Assembly (NCBI GenBank): GCA_964631335.1
Contig: CAZVXD010000067.1
Span: 1 to 10,744, forward strand
DNA: 10,744 bases
Reading direction: 5' to 3'
From: JAFGHJ01 sp964631335
GTDB taxonomy: Bacteria > Hydrothermota > UBA3072
Shown here piece after piece: positions 1-7,038 of the stretch. A model generated the notes under the pieces. The model was not told the origin of the DNA, searched no databases, and worked only from the letters and a program-made list of their open reading frames with translations. Each line of letters begins with the position of its first letter. The first letter of the stretch is position 1. A program made the position numbers and the translations under genes.

Positions 1-1
1 C

Positions 2-148
2 GGTTTTTCCGCGAGAGCCGTGGATAGAATTTTGAAAATGGCAAGAACTATTTCCGACCTGGAGGGAGAAGAAAATATAAAAGCGCAACATATAGCAGAG
101 GCGATTCAATACCGAACTCTTGATCGAAAATTGTGGTTGATGAAATAA
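2..148 (+). CDS. comM: ComM/YifB-family AAA+ ATPase (Mg chelatase-like), C-terminal fragment
   Basis: Only the last 48 codons are in the window; the start lies to the left. The readable tail runs GFSARAVDRILKMART, then a stretch with DLEG, then HIAEAIQYRTLDRK and a short end. This matches the conserved C-terminal helical (lid) domain of ComM/YifB proteins, where SAR.YDRILKVARTIADL and AEAIQYR.LDR are hallmarks; the SAR arginine is the expected sensor-2 region. In naturally transformable bacteria ComM is a hexameric helicase that promotes branch migration during recombination of incoming DNA; in many other lineages the role is unproven. The stop is followed by 29 bases and then the next possible ORF on the same strand, with no terminator-like hairpin, so read-through into the following genes is likely. 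Family assignment is secure; function in this organism is inferred. Confidence 0.88.
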   Translation, partial: GFSARAVDRILKMARTISDLEGEENIKAQHIAEAIQYRTLDRKLWLMK

Positions 149-177
149 CTGAAAAACATTAAGGAAGTACTAAAAAA

Positions 178-252
178 ATGGAACCGCACACATATTTTTC
201 GGGTCTAATGTATTATGAAGAAATATTGTTAAAATTTGGTGATTGGGTTTGA
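178..252 (+). CDS. Possible 24-residue small protein or leader ORF, coupled to the next gene
   Basis: An ATG at 178 opens 24 codons ending at TGA 250-252. The peptide begins MEPHTYFSGLMYYEE and ends KFGDWV. A Shine-Dalgarno-like AAGGAAG lies at 161-167, about 10 bases upstream, which is slightly long spacing. The stop overlaps the probable TTG start of the next gene as TTGA, the arrangement expected for translational coupling. I recognise no family, and the peptide has no clear membrane segment. It could be a real small protein, a leader whose translation controls the downstream membrane protein, or chance. An inner ATG at 208 would give a 14-residue version. Its support is the ribosome site and the overlap only; there is no codon-conservation evidence. 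Confidence 0.35.
   Translation: MEPHTYFSGLMYYEEILLKFGDWV
238..243 (+). promoter_or_regulatory. Shine-Dalgarno site deciding the TTG start at 249
   Basis: GGTGAT matches the 3' half of the anti-Shine-Dalgarno target (AGGAGGTGAT). It lies 5 bases before the TTG at 249, which is good spacing. It overlaps the alternative TTG at 243, so that codon cannot use it. An in-frame TGA at 240-242 rules out any earlier start in this frame. Confidence 0.5.
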
Positions 253-692
253 AAAAAGATATAAAGGACAACAAAAAAGATAAGGATTTAGAAAAGCTAA
301 AAGACGATATCTCTCTGGAGGAGTCGGAATCTTCTACAAAAAGATTTCTTCAGGTACTTATATTGTTTTTAGCGACCGGTATTATAATAGCTCTTGGAGC
401 CTACTTCAGATGGGATAAAAGAATTGTAGGGATAGGAGTTTTTCTTTTTGGGTTGGTGTCTCAGGGATGGTCGAGTCTGGTTTCTCTTTTAAGCGGAATC
501 CCTGTGGTGGGTGGCGTTATCGTGAGATTCCTGGCTCTTCCTTTGCTTTTCCTTGTAAATGGTATTGGTAACCTTTTGGCTTTTGTGGCAATTAAAATGG
601 GGTATAAAAAAGAAATAATGGATACAAAATTGCTTGCCTGGACATTTGCGGGTGGGCTTTTAATAGGTTTCATAATCGGAGGACTAATATGA
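249..692 (+). CDS. Small integral membrane protein of unknown function
   Basis: I do not recognise this family. With the TTG at 249 as start the protein is 147 residues. Residues 1-31 are a strongly charged, lysine/aspartate/glutamate-rich cytosolic tail (KKDIKDNKKDKD). Then come about four hydrophobic segments: roughly 33-52, 59-80, 86-112 and 126-147, the last ending right at the C-terminus in glycine-rich sequence. A short loop rich in Gly, Pro and Val (GIPVVGG) joins the second and third. No in-frame ATG exists near the beginning, and TTG at 243 is a less likely alternative. The stop overlaps the ATG of the downstream peptidase-barrel gene (ATGA), so the two are almost certainly co-translated. 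That makes an inner-membrane partner or helper role for the envelope protein plausible, but this is inference from position alone. Confidence 0.75.
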   Translation: MKKDIKDNKKDKDLEKLKDDISLEESESSTKRFLQVLILFLATGIIIALGAYFRWDKRIVGIGVFLFGLVSQGWSSLVSLLSGIPVVGGVIVRFLALPLLFLVNGIGNLLAFVAIKMGYKKEIMDTKLLAWTFAGGLLIGFIIGGLI

Positions 693-3490
693 TTTTTTTT
701 CTGCTGTTAACGTCTCAATTCTATTTTGAACAAAATAAGATACAGTACAAATCGTATGAATGGCTAATGCATAAAACAGAGCATTTTGATATATATTATT
801 ATAAAACAGAAAAAGTTCTGGTTCCCTTTGCCGCGGATGTTTTGGAAGAAAGTTACAGCAGGCTTAAGAACAGATTTAATTATAAAGAAAGAAAAAACGA
901 AGAACCCATTCCTATAATTCTGTATCAATCTCAAACTGATTTTCAGGGGACAAATGTTATTCTGGACAGAATCCCGGAAGGAGTAGGGGGATTCGCCGAG
1001 ATTTTCAAAAATCGTATAGTAATTCCTTTTACGGGGTCTTACTCTGATTTCAGACACGTTTTACATCATGAGCTGGTGCACATTTTTCAATATCGTATTC
1101 TTTATGGCACAGGTATGAACGCGATTAAAAGAGCTATAACTGCCAATGCTCCCCCTCTCTGGTTTATTGAAGGTATGGCGGAGTTGGAATCCTCGGGATG
1201 GGATCAAAGTGCCGAAACATATATAAAAGATGCTGTTTTAAACAATCGCTTATTTACGATATCCCAATTGAGTAGTATAGGAGGGTATCCAATATACAAA
1301 GAAGGTCAATCTATTCTGTATTATATAAGAGAAACATACGGTGAGGAAAAGATAGGGGAATTAATGGGTAAGCTTAAAGTAGCTAATTCTTTCGAAGGTG
1401 CATTGAATAGTGTTTTAGGTATCGATATAAAACGTTTGAATTCAGACTGGACAAAGGAATTGAAAAAGAAATATTGGCCCATTATAGAAGGTAAGCAATA
1501 CGTAGAAGAAATAGCAAGACCTATTGCGACTCACAGTGGATTTGAAGATCTATATAACTACGCTCCCGCAGTTTCTCCTGAAGGCGATAAAATTTTGTAT
1601 TTTACCGATGAAGTGGGAGAGGTTCAAATTAGACTTGTTTCTTCTCTTACAAAAGAAGACCTGGGGCTATTGGTCTCAGGAGGGAATACTCCGATGTATG
1701 AATCCCTTCATTTGATGGATGGGCACGCCGGTTTTTCTCCCGACGGAGAAATAGTCGCTTTTCCTGCCATGACTAAAGGGAGAGATGCTCTTTATCTTTT
1801 AAACATACGAAATAAAAAGATTTTTAAAAAAATAGAGTTGGAATTGGACCGGATCAAATGGCCTGAATTCTCTCCTGACGGAAAGAGGATAGCTTTCGTC
1901 GGTTTGAAGAACGGCTCTTCCGATATTTACTTGTACGATTTAGATAAAGAGAACCTGGTGAACGTAACCCACGACAGATATTCGGATAATTACCCCGCGT
2001 GGAAGGGGGATTCTTTGTTGTTCGTGAGTGATAGACCTGAATTCGAAGAGTGGGATTACAATACAACTGTTTTATATGTTACGGATCTAAAGGGCAATAT
2101 TAGAAAATATCTGTCCTTTGGCGAACAGATCATAGCTCCTGAGGTTTATGATTCTGAAGTTTATTTTATCTCTTACAGAGACGGAAGCAAAAACCTGTAC
2201 AAGTTAGAGTCGGATTCGGGAAGAGTTAGGCAGTTTACCGATATTATAGGATCGGTAGATGATTTTTCTATATCCGATTACGGTCATGTAGCCGTTTCCA
2301 TATATGCGGATCTCGGCTGGGATATATATTTTATTGATTCGGTTGATGACCTGAATGAAAAAGAACCAAATCCACCCAGAGAATTAGATAAAGAGGAAGA
2401 AATAAAAGTCAATCTTGCCGCTTCAGACCGGATGAAGGAAGACGAACACGCTCCTCTCCAGTTCGGTTTCGATTACTTTTTCGGAACACTCGGGTATTAT
2501 TCGGACTACGGCGTTTACGGCTACGTAAATGTGGGAATGAGCGATATGCTTGGGAACCATCAGGTTTACGCCCAATTCAACAATACTGATCTTACCGAGA
2601 GTAGTTTCTATATAACATACTTATATCTTAAACACAGAATCGATCTTGCCACCTCTTTGGTAAGACAGAGAGGGCTTTATTCGGTTAGCCAGGGAGTTGT
2701 GGCGGGAGATATCTGGAATGTAAATACGGATGTGATTTTCCCCTTTGATAAATTCAAAAGAGTAGAACTTGGATTAAGCTCCTATTATCTTGCGGGAGAT
2801 TTATGGGTTCCTGACCCAGAGAGTCAGACTTGGCAAAGAAGAGATGTTACCGAACTTCCTTATATGGGTTTCTTGGGCAATGTGTCTTTTATTCGGGATA
2901 ATGCCGTTTGGGGTTATATGAATCCGATTAAGGGTTTCAGAGGGAGAATATCATACAGCAGACCGCTGGTTTCAGGTGATAGCTTTTGGGATATAAATAC
3001 AGTCTCGACGGACCTCAGGAATTATTTTTATTTAACAGGTGATTATAGCTTTGCTATGCGTCTGTATTTATTGCACAGTTGGGGAAGGGATAGTCAAGAT
3101 TTCGGTACTGTCGGAATAGGTGGAGGTCGTACGGTTAGAGGCTACGATTATAACACTCAGATCGGTACTACCGCGGGTCTATTCAGTTTGGAGTTAAGAT
3201 TACCTTTAATCAAAAGATTGGATCTGGGCTTTCCTCCCATATCTCTTCGGGGTATAGAAGGCGCGCTGTTTACAGACATAGGAGTCGCCGCCGATAATTA
3301 CAGTGATATAGAGTTTTTTACTATCGAGAATAACTGGATAAAACTTGTTGATCCGATTATGTCTTTTGGTGTGGAATTCAGGCTTAATTTGGGAATAACC
3401 ATATTAAATTTTGACATCTCCAAAAGGACCGATTTAAACACAATCTACCCGGATACTTATTACGATTTTCATTTAGGGTTACCTTTTTAA
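689..3490 (+). CDS. Envelope protein: gluzincin-like peptidase domain, TolB-like beta-propeller and Omp85-type outer-membrane barrel
   Basis: This is a 933-residue protein with three modules. A short hydrophobic start (MIFFLLLTSQFYF) may be an export signal, though it lacks the usual basic residues. Residues about 25-275 resemble a peptidase MA-like domain: HHELVH gives the zinc motif HExxH at 127-131, and WFIEGMAE supplies the likely third ligand, Glu161, 30 residues further on. Residues about 285-560 form a beta-propeller with PD40/TolB-like repeats (AVSPEGDKILYF, GFSPDGEIVAF, EFSPDGKRIAFVG). After an acidic linker (555-590), residues about 595-933 look like an Omp85/BamA-type barrel: SDMLGNH near its beginning, the signature VRGY at 816-819, and a terminal phenylalanine. 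GGAGGA-type Shine-Dalgarno sequence at 678-683 supports the ATG at 689. Expected location is the outer membrane with soluble domains in the periplasm. Whether the peptidase is active and what it cleaves are unknown. The zinc motif is complete. Confidence 0.87.
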   Translation: MIFFLLLTSQFYFEQNKIQYKSYEWLMHKTEHFDIYYYKTEKVLVPFAADVLEESYSRLKNRFNYKERKNEEPIPIILYQSQTDFQGTNVILDRIPEGVGGFAEIFKNRIVIPFTGSYSDFRHVLHHELVHIFQYRILYGTGMNAIKRAITANAPPLWFIEGMAELESSGWDQSAETYIKDAVLNNRLFTISQLSSIGGYPIYKEGQSILYYIRETYGEEKIGELMGKLKVANSFEGALNSVLGIDIKRLNSDWTKELKKKYWPIIEGKQYVEEIARPIATHSGFEDLYNYAPAVSPEGDKILYFTDEVGEVQIRLVSSLTKEDLGLLVSGGNTPMYESLHLMDGHAGFSPDGEIVAFPAMTKGRDALYLLNIRNKKIFKKIELELDRIKWPEFSPDGKRIAFVGLKNGSSDIYLYDLDKENLVNVTHDRYSDNYPAWKGDSLLFVSDRPEFEEWDYNTTVLYVTDLKGNIRKYLSFGEQIIAPEVYDSEVYFISYRDGSKNLYKLESDSGRVRQFTDIIGSVDDFSISDYGHVAVSIYADLGWDIYFIDSVDDLNEKEPNPPRELDKEEEIKVNLAASDRMKEDEHAPLQFGFDYFFGTLGYYSDYGVYGYVNVGMSDMLGNHQVYAQFNNTDLTESSFYITYLYLKHRIDLATSLVRQRGLYSVSQGVVAGDIWNVNTDVIFPFDKFKRVELGLSSYYLAGDLWVPDPESQTWQRRDVTELPYMGFLGNVSFIRDNAVWGYMNPIKGFRGRISYSRPLVSGDSFWDINTVSTDLRNYFYLTGDYSFAMRLYLLHSWGRDSQDFGTVGIGGGRTVRGYDYNTQIGTTAGLFSLELRLPLIKRLDLGFPPISLRGIEGALFTDIGVAADNYSDIEFFTIENNWIKLVDPIMSFGVEFRLNLGITILNFDISKRTDLNTIYPDTYYDFHLGLPF

Positions 3491-4063
3491 ATGGTTATCG
3501 GCGTAACGGGGAATACAGGCACGGGTAAAACTGTAGTTTGCGGACTTTTTAAAAAATGGGGCGCGCGTCTAATCTTATGCGATGAATTGGGATGGGAGGT
3601 TTTACAAGAACCTCGAATAATTGAAACGATTAAACAGAAATTTGTAGAAGTAGTAGACAACGGTAAAGTAAACAGGGAAAGACTCGGAGCCGTTGTTTTT
3701 GGGAATAGAGACAAACTCAAAGTTTTCAATCAAATAGTTCACCCCGAACTTCTTGAAAAGCTTCGTAAAGCTATAAAAACGGCAGACGAAAAAATAGTTG
3801 TTGTAGACGGTGCCCTAATTTTTGAATGGAAAATAGAGAGCTGGTTTGATTATATTGTCCTTTTAATTTCATCTGTTGAAGACAAGAAGAAAAGATTAAA
3901 AGATAAGGGAATAAGTGAAGAAATTATAAAAGGCAGACTTGCTTCCCAGGGTGATAGTCTGCTTTTCGTAAAATATTCGGATTTTATAATAGAAAATGAC
4001 GGAGATTTAGAAAGTCTAAAAAATAACGCGAGATGGATTTGGAATCAGATAACAAAAAAATAG
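3491..4063 (+). CDS. coaE: Dephospho-CoA kinase
   Basis: CoaE phosphorylates the 3'-hydroxyl of dephospho-CoA with ATP, the last step of coenzyme A synthesis, in the cytosol. The 190-residue length is normal. The Walker A loop is GNTGTGKT at residues 7-14, in place of the more usual GGIGSGKS. CDELGWEV at 30-37 corresponds to the family's DAD..ar.v segment with the conserved Asp31. NRERLGAVVF (61-70) matches the INR..LG.ivF motif, and VVDGALIFEW (104-113) matches the vldvPLLfE strand. RLASQ at 149-153 followed by DFIIENDGDLE is the typical C-terminal end. The ATG follows the preceding TAA directly (TAAATG) and has no strong Shine-Dalgarno, so translation probably depends on reinitiation from the upstream gene. 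The metabolic link to the barrel protein is not obvious; shared transcription looks like simple operon packing. Confidence 0.93.
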   Translation: MVIGVTGNTGTGKTVVCGLFKKWGARLILCDELGWEVLQEPRIIETIKQKFVEVVDNGKVNRERLGAVVFGNRDKLKVFNQIVHPELLEKLRKAIKTADEKIVVVDGALIFEWKIESWFDYIVLLISSVEDKKKRLKDKGISEEIIKGRLASQGDSLLFVKYSDFIIENDGDLESLKNNARWIWNQITKK

Positions 4064-4090
4064 AATGGAAAAATTTTTTATTACGATTGG

Positions 4091-5272
4091 TCAACTCTTT
4101 TCCTTATCCTGATTTTCTTTAACATGTATGTCTAATTGTGGGAAGGGAATTTCGATATGATTTTCTTTTAAGGTTTTCCATATCGAGTAACGGATCTCGC
4201 TTTCAATTTCTTTCTTTTTTAAGGCATTATCTGTCCAGACCGAAACTTGGAAATTAAGAGAACTTTCGCCGAAGTCAGTAAAATAAATAGTAACTTCCGG
4301 ACTTTTTAATATGTTTTCGAGTTTGGATAAGTTTTCAATCAAAAAATCTCTAACTTTAAAGGGATCGGACTTGTAAGACACTCCGATAGGGATATCTATC
4401 CTTATTACCGGATCCGAATGCGTGTAGTTTATCAATTCATTGTTGACAAGATTTGTGTTCGGAACTATAACTTCGACGTTGTTGAAAGTTTTTATTATCG
4501 TTGTTCTGATTCCCACAGTTTCTACTCTGCCCAACAAACCATTGACTTCAATAAGGTCGTTATGAACTATTGTTTTGTCCGAAAGCAGTATAAATCCGCT
4601 TATGAGATTGTTTACTATTTCACGAAGACCAAAACCGATACCCACACCTAAGGCGCCTATTAATACCTTAAGAGTGGTAAAATCGATATTTACGACAGAA
4701 AAGGCTACAAGAACACCGATTATTATAATAGAATATCTCAATAACAACGAGATAGTGTTGGTTCTTGTGGAGTCGAGGAAAGGCACTCTCTCGAGACGCG
4801 ACTTGGCGGTTGTTTCTAAAACTTTGGAGAATCTAAAAGAGAGATAAAAAATAAGTATCGCTACGATAAATCCGTTAAGGCTAATTTTTTTATCGCCTAT
4901 ATTAATCCTTGGAGTAAAAAGGAAAAGAAATATATTATTAATATATCCTGTTTTATGTGCGGTCGCAATTGCTATAACAATGATGCCGAGAATTATAATA
5001 AATCGTAGAAATCTTCGCTCTTTGCGGAAATTTATTAACAGAGCCAGAGAAAAAAAGAAAATGAATGCGTAGAGCGCAAAGAAGTTTATTCCCTTAAAAT
5101 ACTCCTTTGTTAACATTCCCGTTTTGTGAAAGACAAAACTTGTAAGCATTAAACAGAGAGGTAGAACGGAATAGTAAATTATTCTTTTGACTTTTTCTCC
5201 CTGGTTTTTTGTTATAAAAACTATAAGGGAATAAAGAAAAATGCCTGAGACTGATGTATAAATTATGCCCAT
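4091..5272 (-). CDS. MscS-family mechanosensitive ion channel
   Basis: The channel is expected to open under membrane tension and release small solutes during hypo-osmotic shock, in the inner membrane. At 393 residues it is longer than E. coli MscS (286) because of extra N-terminal helices: hydrophobic segments lie near 4-20, 31-48, 62-81, 88-105, 132-148 and 174-196. The pore helix TM3 is clear at about 200-230 (IGALGVGIGFGLREIVNNL), with the small-residue Gly/Ala pattern used for helix packing. The beta domain follows (about 233-285), with GRVETVGIRTTIIKTFNN and VIVPN. The C-terminal alpha/beta domain ends with IPFPQLDIHV, a well-conserved closing motif. The start lies 12 bases after the chemoreceptor stop and has only a weak ribosome site, so the two are co-transcribed and probably coupled. 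The layout is nearer to the larger MscS relatives than to MscS itself. Confidence 0.92.
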   Translation of the reverse strand: MGIIYTSVSGIFLYSLIVFITKNQGEKVKRIIYYSVLPLCLMLTSFVFHKTGMLTKEYFKGINFFALYAFIFFFSLALLINFRKERRFLRFIIILGIIVIAIATAHKTGYINNIFLFLFTPRINIGDKKISLNGFIVAILIFYLSFRFSKVLETTAKSRLERVPFLDSTRTNTISLLLRYSIIIIGVLVAFSVVNIDFTTLKVLIGALGVGIGFGLREIVNNLISGFILLSDKTIVHNDLIEVNGLLGRVETVGIRTTIIKTFNNVEVIVPNTNLVNNELINYTHSDPVIRIDIPIGVSYKSDPFKVRDFLIENLSKLENILKSPEVTIYFTDFGESSLNFQVSVWTDNALKKKEIESEIRYSIWKTLKENHIEIPFPQLDIHVKENQDKEKS

Positions 5273-5284
5273 TTCTTGATTGTT

Positions 5285-6934
5285 TTAGCCGCTGGTGATT
5301 TTATGAAGGTTTTCGGCAATCTCTGCTGTTTCCTGCGAAGTAGTCGATAGTTCTTCTACTGAAGCGGATAATTCTTCTATGGCCGCGGACAATTCTTCTG
5401 AAGAAGCGGCATTCTCTTCTGCTATCGCCGCGATATTTTCGAGAGCTTCGGTTATCGTGTTGACTTCTTCTTCTCCCCTTTTGTTGATTTCGGCAATTTG
5501 CCTGATTCTTTTTGTAATATGGTTTATCTCAGCCGCGATATCCTTTAAAAAGTCGGCTGATTTCAAGGAGGTTTCTTTCCCCTTGTCGACTTCTTCCACT
5601 GTTTCCTGAGTTTTTTGCGTTACCAGATTTATAACGCCGGAAATTTCATTAGTGATTTCCGAGATTACTCTTGTGGCTTCGGAAGATTGATTTGCTAATT
5701 TTCTTATTTCGTCGGCTACAACCGCGAACCCCCTCCCCGTCTCTCCGGCTTTTGTGGCTTCTATGGTCGCGTTGAGAGCGAGTATGTTTGTCCTTTTGCT
5801 GATTTCCCTCACTTTTTCCGTTATCCCGAGAATTTCTTCCGAATATCTCGCTATTCCCTGAATAACTTCTTCCAGTTCGTGAATCGTGTTTGTTACGTTA
5901 TCCATAGCGACCCTGACCGCCTCCGAGGATTTTTTTCCTTTCGCGGAAAGTTCCGAGATATTTTCCGAAGAGCTTAAAGTTTCCTGCGCGGAGTCCAGAG
6001 ATTGACGAACAACCGTAAGGGCTTTTTGAGACATACCCGACGCGATTTGAGATTCCTGCGCCTGTTTTTCAGAAGCGTGAGCAATCTGTTCCATAGTGGA
6101 AGAAACCTCCTCGGAAGAAGCTGTCATTTCCTCCGCGGAAGCGGATAACTCTTCTGCCTGGGCGGATATCCTCTCGGCTACCTGGCGAATCGCGTCTTTA
6201 TCTTTTTCTAATTTATCCACAAACTGGTTGAATGAAGCCGCGAGTTCTTTGCTTTCCGCGGTCAAAAACTTTTCGGATATTCTAACATGAGTATCGGCTC
6301 TTCCTTCCGCGATATTTTTTAAATTCTCGCGTAATTTGTTTAAGGGACGGAAAAAGTAATTCAACAGTTCTAAAGTCGCGAGTAGAGCCACGATCGTTAT
6401 GGCAAGCAGAATCTTAATTAAAGCCGAAGAGAGTCTTTTCGTAACCGCAAAAGATTCTTGAAGAGATATTCCTACTCTGAAGACACCGATTATTTTGTCC
6501 GCTCTCATTCCGCCGTAAACCGGGAAAAAACAATCGAGTAATTTCTGGTTATTTATTTCTTTAATCGGAGAAATAGTTTTCCCCTCTTTTATCGTATTCA
6601 TGATTTCTGCGGGGAGCGTATCGGCTGTTTCTATTTTTCCTATTTCAGTGAATGCCGCGCCCGAAATATCGTATACTTTTAAATATAAAATGTCTTTTCT
6701 TTCTGACAAAGAAGAAAGCGAGGATTCGAGAAAAGAAGAATTTTTAGAATTTAAACTAAATTCTAAAGTAGAATTGATTGAAGTTAGTATATTCTCACCT
6801 CTACTTTTTAAAAGAGTATTAAATTCCGATTTTACTATATTGTGTGCTAATATTAAAGTCAATAAGTTTAAAGCTAAAATTATGGCAATTAATAGAATAG
6901 AGATTTGTACTTTTAATGAATTAAATTTTATCAT
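5285..6934 (-). CDS. Methyl-accepting chemotaxis protein (transmembrane chemoreceptor)
   Basis: A chemoreceptor that signals through CheW and CheA to the flagellar or another motility output. With the ATG at 6934-6932 the protein has 549 residues. TM1 is about 11-31. A periplasmic sensor of about 140 residues (32-170) has a PAS/Cache-like feel, with YLKVYDISG and GVFRVGISL, but the ligand cannot be read. TM2 is about 172-194. HAMP follows at about 195-247, with the conserved proline at 197. A long coiled coil makes up the rest. The signalling tip is at about 378-414 (ISKRTNILALNATIEATKAG, then GRGFAVVADEIRKLA), close to the family consensus. Flanking heptads rich in Ser/Ala/Glu (ELSASAEEM, EELSAAIEELSASVEEL) hold candidate methylation sites. 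There is no C-terminal CheR-tether pentapeptide. An in-frame TTG five codons upstream is unlikely, because the AGGAGG ribosome site lies within that extension. No other che gene is in the window. Confidence 0.95.
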   Translation of the reverse strand: MIKFNSLKVQISILLIAIILALNLLTLILAHNIVKSEFNTLLKSRGENILTSINSTLEFSLNSKNSSFLESSLSSLSERKDILYLKVYDISGAAFTEIGKIETADTLPAEIMNTIKEGKTISPIKEINNQKLLDCFFPVYGGMRADKIIGVFRVGISLQESFAVTKRLSSALIKILLAITIVALLATLELLNYFFRPLNKLRENLKNIAEGRADTHVRISEKFLTAESKELAASFNQFVDKLEKDKDAIRQVAERISAQAEELSASAEEMTASSEEVSSTMEQIAHASEKQAQESQIASGMSQKALTVVRQSLDSAQETLSSSENISELSAKGKKSSEAVRVAMDNVTNTIHELEEVIQGIARYSEEILGITEKVREISKRTNILALNATIEATKAGETGRGFAVVADEIRKLANQSSEATRVISEITNEISGVINLVTQKTQETVEEVDKGKETSLKSADFLKDIAAEINHITKRIRQIAEINKRGEEEVNTITEALENIAAIAEENAASSEELSAAIEELSASVEELSTTSQETAEIAENLHKITSG

Positions 6935-6938
6935 TGAA

Positions 6939-6944
6939 CCTCCT
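6939..6944 (-). promoter_or_regulatory. Shine-Dalgarno site deciding the chemoreceptor start
   Basis: The - strand reads AGGAGG here, 4 bases before the ATG at 6934. It lies inside the longer reading that would begin with TTG at 6949, so the ATG is the true start. Confidence 0.85.
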
Positions 6945-6951
6945 AACAATA

Positions 6952-6980
6952 ATGTTACAAAAAATAGTTTTGAATGTCAA
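6952..6980 (-). promoter_or_regulatory. Sigma-70-type promoter for the chemoreceptor-channel unit
   Basis: On the - strand a perfect TTGACA -35 (6980-6975) is followed, after 17 bases, by a TAACAT -10 (6957-6952; 4 of 6 matches to TATAAT). Transcription would begin near 6945, leaving a very short leader that still contains AGGAGG. The promoter sits between the upstream operon's terminator and the receptor gene, as expected for an independent unit. Eleven bases starting one base before the -35 (CTTGACATTCA) are identical to the pfkA promoter. Confidence 0.68.
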
Positions 6981-6991
6981 GAGTTTAAATG

Positions 6992-7021
6992 AAAAAAGGT
7001 CGGGGAAACCCGACCTTTTTT
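6992..7021 (-). terminator. Rho-independent terminator of the glyA-aminotransferase operon
   Basis: There is a perfect 13-bp inverted repeat: AAAAAAGGTCGGG at 6992-7004, a four-base loop at 7005-7008, then CCCGACCTTTTTT at 7009-7021. The GC-rich core with a T run on the - strand gives a strong intrinsic terminator, 17 bases past the aminotransferase stop. The sequence is symmetrical, so it could also act on the + strand, but no + strand gene ends here. Confidence 0.9.
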
Positions 7022-7038
7022 ACCCTTTTGGATTCCTG

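Noticed and set aside
4054..4079. A possible bidirectional terminator between coaE and the channel gene
   Set aside because: There are only A runs and T runs that could pair weakly, with no GC core; I cannot support a terminator in the 27-base convergent gap.
5285..6300. Repeated Ser/Glu-rich coding sequence in the chemoreceptor as a DNA repeat
   Set aside because: It is explained by the heptad coiled coil (ELSASAEE-like) normal to MCP signalling domains.
5285..6949. The longer chemoreceptor reading starting with TTG at 6949
   Set aside because: Its first codons encode the AGGAGG ribosome site of the ATG at 6934, and the promoter start point is predicted to fall near 6945, after that TTG.
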